Positions 8,620 to 16,362 of a stretch of 55,208 nucleotides of DNA are shown in pieces. The translations under genes and the position numbers were made by a program. The stretch comes from CAYPXJ01 sp964414595 (GTDB lineage: Bacteria > Pseudomonadota > Alphaproteobacteria > Rickettsiales > CAIJLX01). The stretch lies in contig CAYPXJ010000008.1 of the NCBI GenBank assembly GCA_964414595.1, positions 1 through 55,208 of the forward strand, in the 5' to 3' direction. A model generated the notes under the pieces. The model saw only the letters and a list, made by a program, of their open reading frames with translations, had not been told where the DNA came from and ran no database searches. Position 1 is the first letter of the stretch; each line of letters begins with the position of its first letter.

Positions 8620-9194
8620 AATTTCACATTTGCACAACTACTTCGGGAAAAATTATTCCTGATCTCAAAGTTATTGAACTGGCTGTGCATGGGGACGCGC
8701 GTGGTTTTTTTGTCGAGCGGTTTCACGCTACGAAATTCGCTGAGGCAGGACTTCCAACGGAATTTCCACAAGATAATCATTCACGCTCGGCACCGCGTGT
8801 AATTCGGGGGTTACATTACCAATTTGCACCTGCGCAGGGGAAATTAGTGGGCTGTGTACGCGGCGCAATTCTGGATGTGGCAGTGGATATACGCAAAAAT
8901 TCGCCGACATACGGTGAATATGCGGCGGTAGAACTCACCGATATGAATGGTAGGCTTTTTTGGATGCCGGCAGGTTTCGCGCATGGATTTTGCGTATTGG
9001 GCGATGAACCTGCTGATGTATTATATAAAGTAAGTGCCTTATATAACGCGCAAGGTGAACAAGGAATTGCTTGGAACGATCCCCAATTAAAGATTGATTG
9101 GCCAGTGAAAGAACCTATTATTTCGGCGCGCGACCAAGCGCAGTATAGTTTTACAGAATATACGAAAGCGCCGAAATTTACTTATGACGGCTGA
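8616..9194 (+). CDS. rmlC: dTDP-4-dehydrorhamnose 3,5-epimerase
   Basis: 192 residues, a cupin-fold epimerase. GDARGFFVERFH, then RVIRGLHYQ with the catalytic histidine, and later PAGFAHGFCVL match RmlC closely. The ATG at 8616 overlaps the rmlD stop by four bases; longer in-frame starts would run back into rmlD. It acts between RmlB and RmlD in dTDP-L-rhamnose synthesis. Its last 11 bases overlap the start of the glycosyltransferase gene. Confidence 0.95.
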   Translation: MKFHICTTTSGKIIPDLKVIELAVHGDARGFFVERFHATKFAEAGLPTEFPQDNHSRSAPRVIRGLHYQFAPAQGKLVGCVRGAILDVAVDIRKNSPTYGEYAAVELTDMNGRLFWMPAGFAHGFCVLGDEPADVLYKVSALYNAQGEQGIAWNDPQLKIDWPVKEPIISARDQAQYSFTEYTKAPKFTYDG

Positions 9195-10980
9195 GCGGCA
9201 AGTTAGTATTATCATAGTCTCGTATTATACGGGGCCAGTACTTTTTCGTGCGATTGAAGCGGCGTTACGCCAATCGAACATACGTGAAGTAATACTTATC
9301 GATAATGGAAATGAATCAGCGCAACGTGCGGCGTTAAGTGCACAATTTTCAAGCAATCCATTATGGAAGCATGTCATTAACGAACAAAACAAAGGCTTTG
9401 CTGCTGCGTGCAATCAGGGAGCAAAACTTGCACAAGCCGAATATATTTTGCTTCTAAATCCGGATTGCATTTTGCCAGATAATTCGTTGCCGCAAGCAGT
9501 CGATATTTTTTGGGCACATCCGGACGCCTGGCTTGCGGGTGCACGTATTTTAAATACAGATGGCAGTGAACAGCGCGGCGCGCGGCGCCAGCTATTAACA
9601 CCAGAAACAGCAATAGCGGAGAGCTTGCAGCTGCACAAAGTAATGCCATTGCAGGGTTTAACGCACAATCTCGATGCGGTTGCGAACGCGGGTTACGTGC
9701 CAGCAATTTCCGGCGCGTTTATGCTTATGAAAAAATCCCGCTATGAAGCATTGAGTGGTTTAGATGAAGGTTATTTCCTACACGTAGAGGATTTGGATCT
9801 CTGCATGAAGATTTTTAAGCAGGGCGGAAAAATTCTTTTCATGCCGCAAATCACCCCAGTACATTATTTAAGCACAAGCCGTGTGTCTTCAGCTTTTGTG
9901 GAGTGGAATAAAGCAAAAAGTTTTATTTATTATTTTCGTAAGCATTACAGCGATAGCAAATCACCCTGGGTAATGTGGTTTATGGAGGCGGGAATTTATG
10001 CACGATTCCTACTCAGATTTTTGATTGGGTGGCTGCGCGCTCTTATAAAAAACACACCAAGAAAAGTATCCGTTGCTTATTTGCCAAGTAATGCAGAAGG
10101 AGCAAGTTTGGCCAATCGCCACATTCTTCTTACAGGAGCTACGAGTCAGATCGGCTTGGCAACGTTGCAAAGGTTGTTGCAGGAAGGTGCACACGTCACC
10201 GCCTTATTCCACAATAAGATTATACCACTTACACATCCAAAATTAACTTGGCGTTATGCAAATCTGGCCCAGGATGTTTCCTTAACTGAGCATTATACAG
10301 ATGTGGTGCATGCGGCAGGCATATGGTTGTTACCACTCCATATTGCCAGTTTATCAAAATTAGGTGTGACGCGAATAGTTGCATTCAGTTCTACATCCCT
10401 TTTTACCAAAGCAGATTCAAACAATATTCAGGAATCGGAATTAGCAATACGTCTTGAACAAGCGGAAGAAGGCCTGAAAACGCAAGCGGAATCGTACCAA
10501 ATTACTTATACCGTTTTTCGCCCTACTATGGTCTATGGTTTAGGACTTGATAAAAATATAACCCGAATTGCGAAATTTATTCGATTTTTCCATTTTTTCC
10601 CCATCGTGCCTCCCGCTTCCGGTTTGCGGCAGCCAGTGTATGTAGGAGATTTGGCAGAGGCAGTTATTGCTGCTCTTGTCACAGAAAAAGCAAATAATAA
10701 ATTTTATAACCTCAGTGGCGGCGAAAAACTGACCTATCATGCAATGGTCGAGCGCATTTTTTCAGCACTACATAAAGTACCCAGATTTTTGCCATTCCCC
10801 TTTTTACCCGCGTTGCTTAATTTGTTATCGTATATTCCACGTTTTCCTATTCAAGGGAGCATGGCCGAACGTATGAACAAAGATTTAGTTTTTGATCATA
10901 CAGAAGCATCGCAGGATTTTGGTTTCGCGCCGCGCACATTTCTATCCCAAGGCAAAAAGGATCTAGAGCAACAAATGTAA
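9184..10980 (+). CDS. GT2 glycosyltransferase fused to an atypical NAD(P)-binding (SDR-like) domain
   Basis: 598 residues in two parts. Residues 1 to about 270 are a family-2 glycosyltransferase like rhamnosyltransferases: VSIIIVSYYTG, LIDNGN, NKGFAAACNQG, then LLLNPDCILP in the nucleotide/metal site. A hydrophobic helix follows near residues 260-285. From about residue 311 an extended SDR domain starts with LLTGATSQIG (the glycine-rich NAD(P) loop) and continues with HAAG, SSTSLF and FRPTMVYG. The expected YxxxK catalytic pair is absent where it should precede the AEEGL segment, so redox activity is doubtful. Last gene of the rml run, it probably uses dTDP-rhamnose; the role of the fused domain is unknown. 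Confidence 0.87.
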   Translation: MTAERQVSIIIVSYYTGPVLFRAIEAALRQSNIREVILIDNGNESAQRAALSAQFSSNPLWKHVINEQNKGFAAACNQGAKLAQAEYILLLNPDCILPDNSLPQAVDIFWAHPDAWLAGARILNTDGSEQRGARRQLLTPETAIAESLQLHKVMPLQGLTHNLDAVANAGYVPAISGAFMLMKKSRYEALSGLDEGYFLHVEDLDLCMKIFKQGGKILFMPQITPVHYLSTSRVSSAFVEWNKAKSFIYYFRKHYSDSKSPWVMWFMEAGIYARFLLRFLIGWLRALIKNTPRKVSVAYLPSNAEGASLANRHILLTGATSQIGLATLQRLLQEGAHVTALFHNKIIPLTHPKLTWRYANLAQDVSLTEHYTDVVHAAGIWLLPLHIASLSKLGVTRIVAFSSTSLFTKADSNNIQESELAIRLEQAEEGLKTQAESYQITYTVFRPTMVYGLGLDKNITRIAKFIRFFHFFPIVPPASGLRQPVYVGDLAEAVIAALVTEKANNKFYNLSGGEKLTYHAMVERIFSALHKVPRFLPFPFLPALLNLLSYIPRFPIQGSMAERMNKDLVFDHTEASQDFGFAPRTFLSQGKKDLEQQM

Positions 10981-10981
10981 T

Positions 10982-11374
10982 TTAGTTGGGTCTCGCAAAT
11001 TCCTGTGGGCTATCTAACGAAAAAGTCGGAATCGTAATATCAAATAATTCGCCCGCAGCGCCAACCATTTGGTATGTGCCGCCCATTAAACCAGAGTGCG
11101 TAGGTAACAACGTGCCGCTGGTATATTCATAAACTTCACCAGGTTTTAAAACCGGTTGCTCACCCACTACACCAGCGCCTTTCACTTCTTTCAAACCACC
11201 GGATGCATCAATGATGCGCCAATAGCGACTGAGAAGTTGGACCGTTTCTTTTCCCACATTCTCAAGCTTAACGTGATACGCCCATGCGTAATGGGGTTCG
11301 TTCGGGAAGGACTGATCTTCCAGAAATATCGGCCGCACCGTTACGCGGACATTATTGGTCGTTTCTGTGTACAT
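10982..11374 (-). CDS. apaG: ApaG domain protein
   Basis: 130 residues covering a complete ApaG domain (fibronectin-III-like fold): ETTNNVRVTVRP, LEDQSFPNEPHYAWAYHV, then SRYWRIIDASG and HSGLMGGTYQM. ApaG proteins bind nucleotides or pyrophosphates and in Salmonella affect cobalt resistance; the biochemical role is unsettled. Five more in-frame residues are possible from an ATG at 11389, but a TATAAT sits so close upstream that transcription would begin about there, and family alignment favours MYTETTNN at 11374. It is convergent with the fusion gene, with one base between the stops. Confidence 0.9.
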   Translation of the reverse strand: MYTETTNNVRVTVRPIFLEDQSFPNEPHYAWAYHVKLENVGKETVQLLSRYWRIIDASGGLKEVKGAGVVGEQPVLKPGEVYEYTSGTLLPTHSGLMGGTYQMVGAAGELFDITIPTFSLDSPQEFARPN

Positions 11375-11393
11375 AGGCACTACTATCATGCCT

Positions 11394-11424
11394 ATTATAT
11401 GGGAACTTCGCTATGAAAATGCAA
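11394..11424 (-). promoter_or_regulatory. Candidate promoter of apaG
   Basis: Read on the minus strand, TTGCAT (11419-11424) and a perfect TATAAT (11394-11399) are separated by 19 bases. Transcription would begin near 11387, leaving a leader of about 13 bases before ATG 11374. The -10 box is exact; the spacer is two bases longer than ideal. On the plus strand a TATACT at 11449-11454 could be the -10 box of the divergent carbonic anhydrase gene, but I see no good -35 box for it. Confidence 0.4.
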
Positions 11425-11483
11425 GGTTTAGAATTGTGCTTGAGTTAGTATACTCCTGACGTTAATTTGCCGCAGGTAAGTAT

Positions 11484-12131
11484 ATGAAAAGCTTGAAACA
11501 TCTTTTTGAGAATAACCGCGCCTGGGCCTTAGGCGTGCAAGCTACTGACCCGAAATTCTTTTCACAGCTTGCGCAGCTGCAAACACCTGAATATCTATGG
11601 ATAGGATGTTCGGATAGCCGTGTACCTGCCAACCAAATTACCGGGTTACTTCCGGGTGAAGTTTTTGTACATCGAAACATTGCCAACGTGGTAGTGCACA
11701 CCGACCTTAACTGCCTTTCGGTCATTCAGTACGCTGTTGATATACTCAAAGTGAAACATATTATCGTGTGCGGACATTATGGGTGCGGTGGCGTGCAAGC
11801 TGCTCTTAATCACCGTAAGCTTGGTCTTGCAGATAATTGGATCCGCCATATTCAGGATGTTGTTTCACGTTATGAGTCACTGCTTCCTGGCACGGGGAAA
11901 GCAGACTGGGATCGCCTTTGTGAGTTGAACGTTATCTCGCAAGTAGTCAATGTAGCACAAACTAGCATTTTACAAGATGCTTGGGAGCGAGGTCAGGAAG
12001 TGAACTTACATGGATGGGTCTATAGCCTGGATGACGGATTGCTGCGTGATTTGCAGATGGAGATTGGTGGAAGCAATGAAATTGCAACGCGACTTGTAGA
12101 AGCATTGCAAGTACTTTCCAGAAAAGTCTAA
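11484..12131 (+). CDS. can: Beta-class carbonic anhydrase
   Basis: 215 residues. Beta carbonic anhydrases interconvert CO2 and bicarbonate in the cytoplasm. Zinc ligands and the catalytic dyad are all visible: Cys42, Asp44 and Arg46 (in GCSDSRVPAN), then His98 and Cys101 (in CGHYGCGG). Length is normal for the bacterial Can type. It is divergent from apaG and convergent with two small genes on the other strand. A sulfate-permease-linked role is not suggested, since no transporter is adjacent. Confidence 0.96.
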   Translation: MKSLKHLFENNRAWALGVQATDPKFFSQLAQLQTPEYLWIGCSDSRVPANQITGLLPGEVFVHRNIANVVVHTDLNCLSVIQYAVDILKVKHIIVCGHYGCGGVQAALNHRKLGLADNWIRHIQDVVSRYESLLPGTGKADWDRLCELNVISQVVNVAQTSILQDAWERGQEVNLHGWVYSLDDGLLRDLQMEIGGSNEIATRLVEALQVLSRKV

Positions 12132-12142
12132 TATCCTTTTGT

Positions 12143-12316
12143 TCAGCTATTTGGATGGCCAGGTAATGTATAATCCGGCGGGCCTGAATTGGATTTTTTC
12201 TTACCGCGTTTATGGGCAAGGCCTGTTGACCGAAGTTTTTTAGGATATGCTTCTGGTCGCACGCTAGGAAGTTTTACAGGCACTTCCCAATCAGGATTTT
12301 TTTCATTTTTATTCAT
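12143..12316 (-). CDS. Small basic hypothetical protein (57 aa)
   Basis: An ATG at 12316 opens a 57-residue frame ending at TGA 12143. The product is rich in Lys, Pro and Asn, starts MNKNEKNPDWEVP, contains LAHKRGKKKSNSG and ends PPDYTLPGHPNS. No membrane segment or cysteine is present. It starts five bases after the stop of the upstream 62-residue membrane protein, on the same strand, which suggests coupled translation because no separate ribosome site is evident. I do not recognise the family. The ordered composition (GPPDYTLPG tail) and operon position make it more likely real than chance. Confidence 0.55.
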   Translation of the reverse strand: MNKNEKNPDWEVPVKLPSVRPEAYPKKLRSTGLAHKRGKKKSNSGPPDYTLPGHPNS

Positions 12317-12321
12317 AATAC

Positions 12322-12510
12322 TTACTGATTAATATTGGAAGGGGTGCTACTTACTGAACCCTGTGTTTCTGTTGGTATCTCCAACTCATAACGACCGCTA
12401 CTAAACGTAGCATAGACCGCGTATGCAAGGGCAAGAGCAACAATAATCGCCACAACAACCCACAAAGCGCCATTATTTTCATATTCAATGTGATTGCCAG
12501 TATTCGCCAT
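12322..12510 (-). CDS. Small single-span membrane protein (62 aa)
   Basis: 62 residues: a polar head with a Tyr-Glu-Asn stretch, one membrane helix (about residues 16-34, LWVVVAIIVALALAYAVYA) and a Ser/Thr/Gln-rich tail. A strong ribosome site AAGGAGA lies at the right distance before the ATG at 12510, which separates it from an overlapping frame that lacks such a site. Function unknown. It is the first of two tiny genes convergent with the carbonic anhydrase. Confidence 0.7.
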   Translation of the reverse strand: MANTGNHIEYENNGALWVVVAIIVALALAYAVYATFSSGRYELEIPTETQGSVSSTPSNINQ

Positions 12511-12539
12511 AAAATTCTCCTTAGATAAAGTTCACGCAA

Positions 12540-12751
12540 TAAGAGCTAAAGAAAAGGGCATCGACATGACTATTATTCAATGGCCCACTTCAAATTATGA
12601 AGTCTTTAGAACTTCATCTTATGAGGAAGGGGATTAAATATCAGTAGGGGATGTGTATAAAAAGATAAGAAAGATATTAGAGTGGCGGGCCTTAGTTGAC
12701 GATTTTCGACGGAATCAGGCGATAATTATGCAATTTCCTGTCTATCTATTA
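12540..12751. other. Gene-free stretch with a short inverted repeat
   Basis: About 210 bases without a convincing gene. ATGAAGT (12597-12603) and ACTTCAT (12611-12617) form a perfect 7-bp hairpin with a 7-base loop. No T-run follows on either side, so it is not a standard terminator. The stretch presumably carries the promoter of the small membrane protein on the minus strand, but I cannot assign boxes. Confidence 0.35.
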
Positions 12752-13255
12752 TCACAATTTCAGACCGAGACCTTTTAATCGGCTTTCACTGGCAGTGCGT
12801 AGTATTACGTCGCTACCCGTATATAAATACGCCGCTCCTTGATAAGTCATATCAAAATATTCTGCCGTTCTACGAAATGGAACTTCAAATCCATCAGGCA
12901 GCGCTTCATCTGTGCCAGTTGCAATCAGCCAAACCTTTTTACCAGCGAGTGAACGCCCGATTTGTTTATGGATGGTGATTAAGTCAGACAGGCGGTCAAA
13001 GAACGTTTTGAGAACGCTGCTCATGCTGTACCAATAAACAGGCGTTGCAAAGATAATAGTATCTGCTTGCTGAACGCGGGCAATCACCTTCATAAAATCA
13101 TCGCTATCGTTAGTATGTCCGTAATCGTACGAACTGATAGAATAGGAATTCAGGTCTATGACATCCGCAGCACCTTTTTCAAAGGCCAAATTTATTGCGT
13201 GGGCGGTTTCGCCGTCGCTACGTGAACTGCCTAGAATTATAAGTGGTTTTGACAT
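12752..13255 (-). CDS. NAD(P)H-dependent FMN reductase / flavodoxin-fold oxidoreductase
   Basis: 167 residues with a flavodoxin-like fold. The N-terminal phosphate loop LGSSRSDGETA (residues 8-18) binds FMN phosphate, and IIFATPVYWYSMSSVLKTFF is the isoalloxazine-binding loop typical of the NADPH-dependent FMN reductase/NAD(P)H oxidoreductase group. The natural substrate cannot be read from sequence. No clear ribosome site precedes the ATG at 13255. A long imperfect hairpin lies in its upstream region at 13270-13321. Confidence 0.87.
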   Translation of the reverse strand: MSKPLIILGSSRSDGETAHAINLAFEKGAADVIDLNSYSISSYDYGHTNDSDDFMKVIARVQQADTIIFATPVYWYSMSSVLKTFFDRLSDLITIHKQIGRSLAGKKVWLIATGTDEALPDGFEVPFRRTAEYFDMTYQGAAYLYTGSDVILRTASESRLKGLGLKL

Positions 13256-13269
13256 GATTCACTTATACG

Positions 13270-13321
13270 CTGTCGAAAGCCTAAACGAAATGGATTTCGC
13301 CAAATTTAGCGTTTTCGACAG
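13270..13321. repeat. Long imperfect inverted repeat upstream of the FMN reductase
   Basis: CTGTCGAAA (13270-13278) pairs perfectly with TTTCGACAG (13313-13321). Inside, TAAA/TTTA and CGAAAT/ATTTCG extend the stem around a short loop. A further near-palindrome, TTTTCGACGAAAA, follows about 45 bases on. No T-run follows. It lies in the leader of the minus-strand oxidoreductase and could be an operator or an RNA hairpin. Confidence 0.5.
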
Positions 13322-13390
13322 TAAAAATTATTTCTAAAGATCAAAAGGCTAGTTGCCATTTTTTCGACGAAAATATCGAAAATTGTTAAA

Positions 13391-13480
13391 TGGCGGATGA
13401 GGTGAGATTCGAACTCACGGTACCCTTGCGGGCACGGCAGTTTTCAAGACTGCTGCCTTAAACCACTCGGCCACTCATCC
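13391..13480 (-). tRNA. tRNA-Ser (anticodon UGA)
   Basis: On the minus strand the sequence starts GGATGAGTGGCCGAGTGG, has the anticodon loop CTTGAAA (anticodon TGA), a long variable arm (TGCCCGCAAGGGTA) as expected for a class II tRNA, the T arm GTTCGAATC and the acceptor end CTCATCCG with encoded CCA. Total length is 90 bases including CCA. The seven-base acceptor stem pairs perfectly. Confidence 0.97.
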
Positions 13481-13672
13481 ACTTAGACCGTGGCTTAGAA
13501 TGGCCACCTGTCTTTATAGATCGCTTTCCTATCAAAGCCTTACTGCACTTACAAGCATGTTGGTAATAAGCAGAAAAGCAATTCGACTTTTGCACTGCAA
13601 AATACTTTCTAGTTTTTTGCGCATAAAACGTGTAGATTGAAGTTCTGTTTCGCTAGTTTCCAGGGAGGATCT

Positions 13673-15067
13673 ATGCCGCGCGCAGCTAACACTAACGTTG
13701 CAAAAAAAATGACAAAATCAAACAAGAACAAAACCGAAAATAAAGCTGCAAAACCAAATTTAAAGGTAACCAGCGCAAATCGTGTAGATGTCACAGTCTG
13801 CGAACAAGATAAATGCGTGAGCCTGCCAATCTTAAAAGCAAAAGATGGCCCGGACGCGATAGATGTAACGTCGCTTTATAAAGATACTGGTCTTTTCACT
13901 TTTGACCCAGGCTTTATGTCTACAGCATCATGTGAGTCTAAAATCACCTTTATTGATGGGGATAAAGGTATTTTACGCCACCGCGGATATGATATTCAAG
14001 ATTTGGCAGAGAAAAGCACATTTTTGGAAGTTGCATATTTGTTATTGAACGGTGAGCTTCCTAACCGCAAGCAGTATGACCAATTCCATCACAGCATCAC
14101 GCGTCACACCATGGTGCACGAGCAACTTAGCTTCCTTTTCCGGGGTTTTCCTCGCCGTGCGCATCCGATGGCAATTATGGTGGGGGCGGTGGCTTCGCTG
14201 TCTGCGTTTTATCATGATAGCTTAAATATTCAGAACAACCAGGAGCGTGAACTGGCGATCTATCGCATGATTGCGAAAATGCCTACGCTCGCGGCTATGG
14301 CTTATAAATATTCGATTGGCCAGCCTTTCGTATATCCGCGCAATGATCTCGATTTCTCCTCGAACTTCTTACATATGATGTTCGCGGTACCAGCGGAAGA
14401 ATACCATGTGAGCCGTACCATGGCTCGAGCCATGGATATGTGTCTGATTCTTCATGCAGACCACGAGCAGAACGCCTCAACTTCAACCGTACGTCTGGCG
14501 AGTTCGTCCGGCGCAAATCCATTCGCATGTATTGGTGCGGGTATCGCCTCACTTTGGGGGCCTGCCCATGGCGGTGCAAACCAGGAAGTAATTGAAATGC
14601 TGGAGCAAATTGGAGATCCGAAGCGTATTCCAGAATTTATCAAGCGTGCGAAGGATAAAAATGACTCATTCCGTCTGATGGGTTTTGGCCACCGTGTGTA
14701 TAAAAACTATGATCCGCGTGCCAAAGTGCTCAAGAAAGCTTGCGACGAAGTGCTGGATGAGCTTGGCATTGAAAACGACCCAATGCTCAAAATAGCTAAA
14801 GAATTGGAACGTATCGCTCTCAGCGACGAGTATTTCATTGAGCGTAAGCTTTTCCCGAACGTAGATTTCTATTCGGGTATCATTTACAAGGCGATGGGTA
14901 TTCCATCTCAGATGTTTACGGTTCTGTTCGCGATTGCGCGTACTGCAGGTTGGGTAGCGCAGTGGAAAGAAATGATCGAAGATCCCAAGCAAAAGATTGG
15001 CCGTCCACGCCAGCTTTACACGGGTTATGGTCATCGTGCGTACACGTCGATTCAAAAGCGTAAATAA
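13673..15067 (+). CDS. gltA: Citrate synthase
   Basis: 464 residues. Citrate synthase condenses oxaloacetate and acetyl-CoA at the entry of the TCA cycle. Conserved blocks include LHADHEQNASTSTVR (catalytic His), GPAHGGANQ, and FGHRVYKNYDPRA, the pattern of the Gram-negative hexameric (NADH-sensitive) type. The ATG at 13673 follows a strong GGGAGGA ribosome site. Compared with family members, the first roughly 35 residues are an extra polar, Lys/Asn-rich extension (TKSNKNKTENK) of unknown meaning. The gene follows tRNA-Ser and precedes fur by 45 bases. Confidence 0.97.
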   Translation: MPRAANTNVAKKMTKSNKNKTENKAAKPNLKVTSANRVDVTVCEQDKCVSLPILKAKDGPDAIDVTSLYKDTGLFTFDPGFMSTASCESKITFIDGDKGILRHRGYDIQDLAEKSTFLEVAYLLLNGELPNRKQYDQFHHSITRHTMVHEQLSFLFRGFPRRAHPMAIMVGAVASLSAFYHDSLNIQNNQERELAIYRMIAKMPTLAAMAYKYSIGQPFVYPRNDLDFSSNFLHMMFAVPAEEYHVSRTMARAMDMCLILHADHEQNASTSTVRLASSSGANPFACIGAGIASLWGPAHGGANQEVIEMLEQIGDPKRIPEFIKRAKDKNDSFRLMGFGHRVYKNYDPRAKVLKKACDEVLDELGIENDPMLKIAKELERIALSDEYFIERKLFPNVDFYSGIIYKAMGIPSQMFTVLFAIARTAGWVAQWKEMIEDPKQKIGRPRQLYTGYGHRAYTSIQKRK

Positions 15068-15087
15068 AATCTGTTGCTAGCCAATCA

Positions 15088-15108
15088 CCGGCCGTAGTAA
15101 AACGGCGG
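15088..15108 (+). promoter_or_regulatory. Hairpin covering the ribosome site of fur
   Basis: CCGGCCGT (15088-15095) can pair with ACGGCGG (15102-15108) with a one-base bulge and a six-base loop. The GGCGGA just upstream of the fur ATG at 15113 is part of the 3' arm, so the fold would partly hide the only ribosome-binding stretch. The structure is directly visible; regulation is inference. Confidence 0.35.
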
Positions 15109-15112
15109 AACT

Positions 15113-15532
15113 ATGCCCTCGCGCATTGAAAAGCTATGTATCGAACGCGGTATGAAAATGACCGAGCAGCGCCGCGTAATCGCGCGCGTCGTTTCTGACT
15201 CGCAAGATCATCCCGATACCGAGGGGGTATATAAACGTGCCTCTGCTATTGATCCTAAAATAAGCATTGCTACCGTATACCGTACTATGCGTTTGTTTGA
15301 GGAAGCGAATATTGTTTCTAAACATGATTTTGGGGATGGCCGAGCACGCTATGAAGAAGCAACGGAGACTCACCACGATCACCTTATCAATGTTAAAACA
15401 GGTGAAGTAGTAGAGTTTTTTGACGAGGAACTTGAAAAAATGAAAGAGAAAGTGGCAAAAAAATTGGGTTACAAGTTGGTGGATCACCGACTGGAACTTT
15501 TTGCTGTACCTTTAAGCGAGAATAAATCTTGA
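15113..15532 (+). CDS. fur: Fur-family metalloregulator
   Basis: 139 residues: an N-terminal winged helix (TEQRRVIARVV; the recognition helix precedes SIATVYRTMRLF) and a C-terminal metal-binding dimer domain with ETHHDHLINVKTGEVVEF. It has none of the CxxC structural-zinc motifs of E. coli Fur, as is common in alphaproteobacterial Fur/Mur/Irr proteins. Whether it senses iron, manganese or haem cannot be decided from sequence. It overlaps olsB at its stop, so the regulator may be co-transcribed with ornithine-lipid genes. Confidence 0.92.
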   Translation: MPSRIEKLCIERGMKMTEQRRVIARVVSDSQDHPDTEGVYKRASAIDPKISIATVYRTMRLFEEANIVSKHDFGDGRARYEEATETHHDHLINVKTGEVVEFFDEELEKMKEKVAKKLGYKLVDHRLELFAVPLSENKS

Positions 15533-16362
15533 GTATCTCTGGTTTCATAACAACTTCCGGTTTTTCGTCAATGCCACCAAACTGGAATATGGAAGCCATC
15601 ACGGCAGGAAGTCTACAAGTGCGTCTGGCAGAAAGCCAGGAAGAGGTAGCTTGGTCGCAAGAATTGCGCTACCGCGTTTTTGTAGAAGAAATGGGTGCCG
15701 AAGTTTCGCCTACTACCCATAAGAGCCGTCGCGACGAAGATGAATTTGATGCTGTGTGCGACCATCTTCTAGTGCTCGATCACAACCGTGCAGGCAATCC
15801 TGTTGTGGGCACGTATCGCTTACTGAGAAGCCCCATCGCAAAAAAATTCGGCCGGTTTTACACGGAAAGTGAATTTGACGTTACTAATCTTAAAAAATTA
15901 CCTTCCGACATTTTAGAGTTAGGCCGCTCTTGTGTAGATGAACATTATCGTACGCGTGCGGCGATGCAGCTTTTATGGCGGGGCATTGGTGCCTATGTCA
16001 CCCAATATGATTTGAAATATATGTTTGGCTGCGCCAGCTTACATGGGGTTAATCCGCAAGAGCATGCGGAGTCGCTTTCTTATCTTTATCATAACCATCT
16101 TGCCCCAAAAGAAGTGCGTACCTATGCCATCAGCGAAAACCGCACGGAAATGAACCTCATGCCCCCGGAAGCTATCGATGCTAAGCGTGCGATTTTGGCT
16201 TTACCCCCTTTAATTAAGGGATACTTACGGTTGGGTTGCCATATTGGGGATAGCGCTTTTATTGATCGCGCTTTCAAGAGTATTGATGTTTGTATTATTC
16301 TCAAAACTGAGGCAGTAACAGGCAAATATTACGACCGCTACGCCGCAGGCGAAAAACCATGA
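15529..16362 (+). CDS. olsB: Ornithine-acyl-ACP N-acyltransferase (GNAT, OlsB family)
   Basis: 277 residues from a TTG at 15529 that overlaps the fur stop; in-frame ATGs at 15571 and 15589 are alternatives, since the first 20 residues are poorly conserved. The acyltransferase core has WSQELRYRVFVEEMG, GTYRLLR and LELGRSCVDEHYR, which are characteristic of OlsB/hemolysin-type GNAT proteins. OlsB adds a 3-hydroxyacyl chain to ornithine to give lyso-ornithine lipid. The gene directly downstream is the matching OlsA-type acyltransferase, which supports the specific call. Confidence 0.88.
   Translation: MSISGFITTSGFSSMPPNWNMEAITAGSLQVRLAESQEEVAWSQELRYRVFVEEMGAEVSPTTHKSRRDEDEFDAVCDHLLVLDHNRAGNPVVGTYRLLRSPIAKKFGRFYTESEFDVTNLKKLPSDILELGRSCVDEHYRTRAAMQLLWRGIGAYVTQYDLKYMFGCASLHGVNPQEHAESLSYLYHNHLAPKEVRTYAISENRTEMNLMPPEAIDAKRAILALPPLIKGYLRLGCHIGDSAFIDRAFKSIDVCIILKTEAVTGKYYDRYAAGEKP

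Noticed and set aside
12351..12539. Alternative 62-codon minus-strand frame overlapping the small membrane protein
   Set aside because: It lacks a ribosome site, whereas the chosen frame has AAGGAGA at the right distance and a clean membrane helix.
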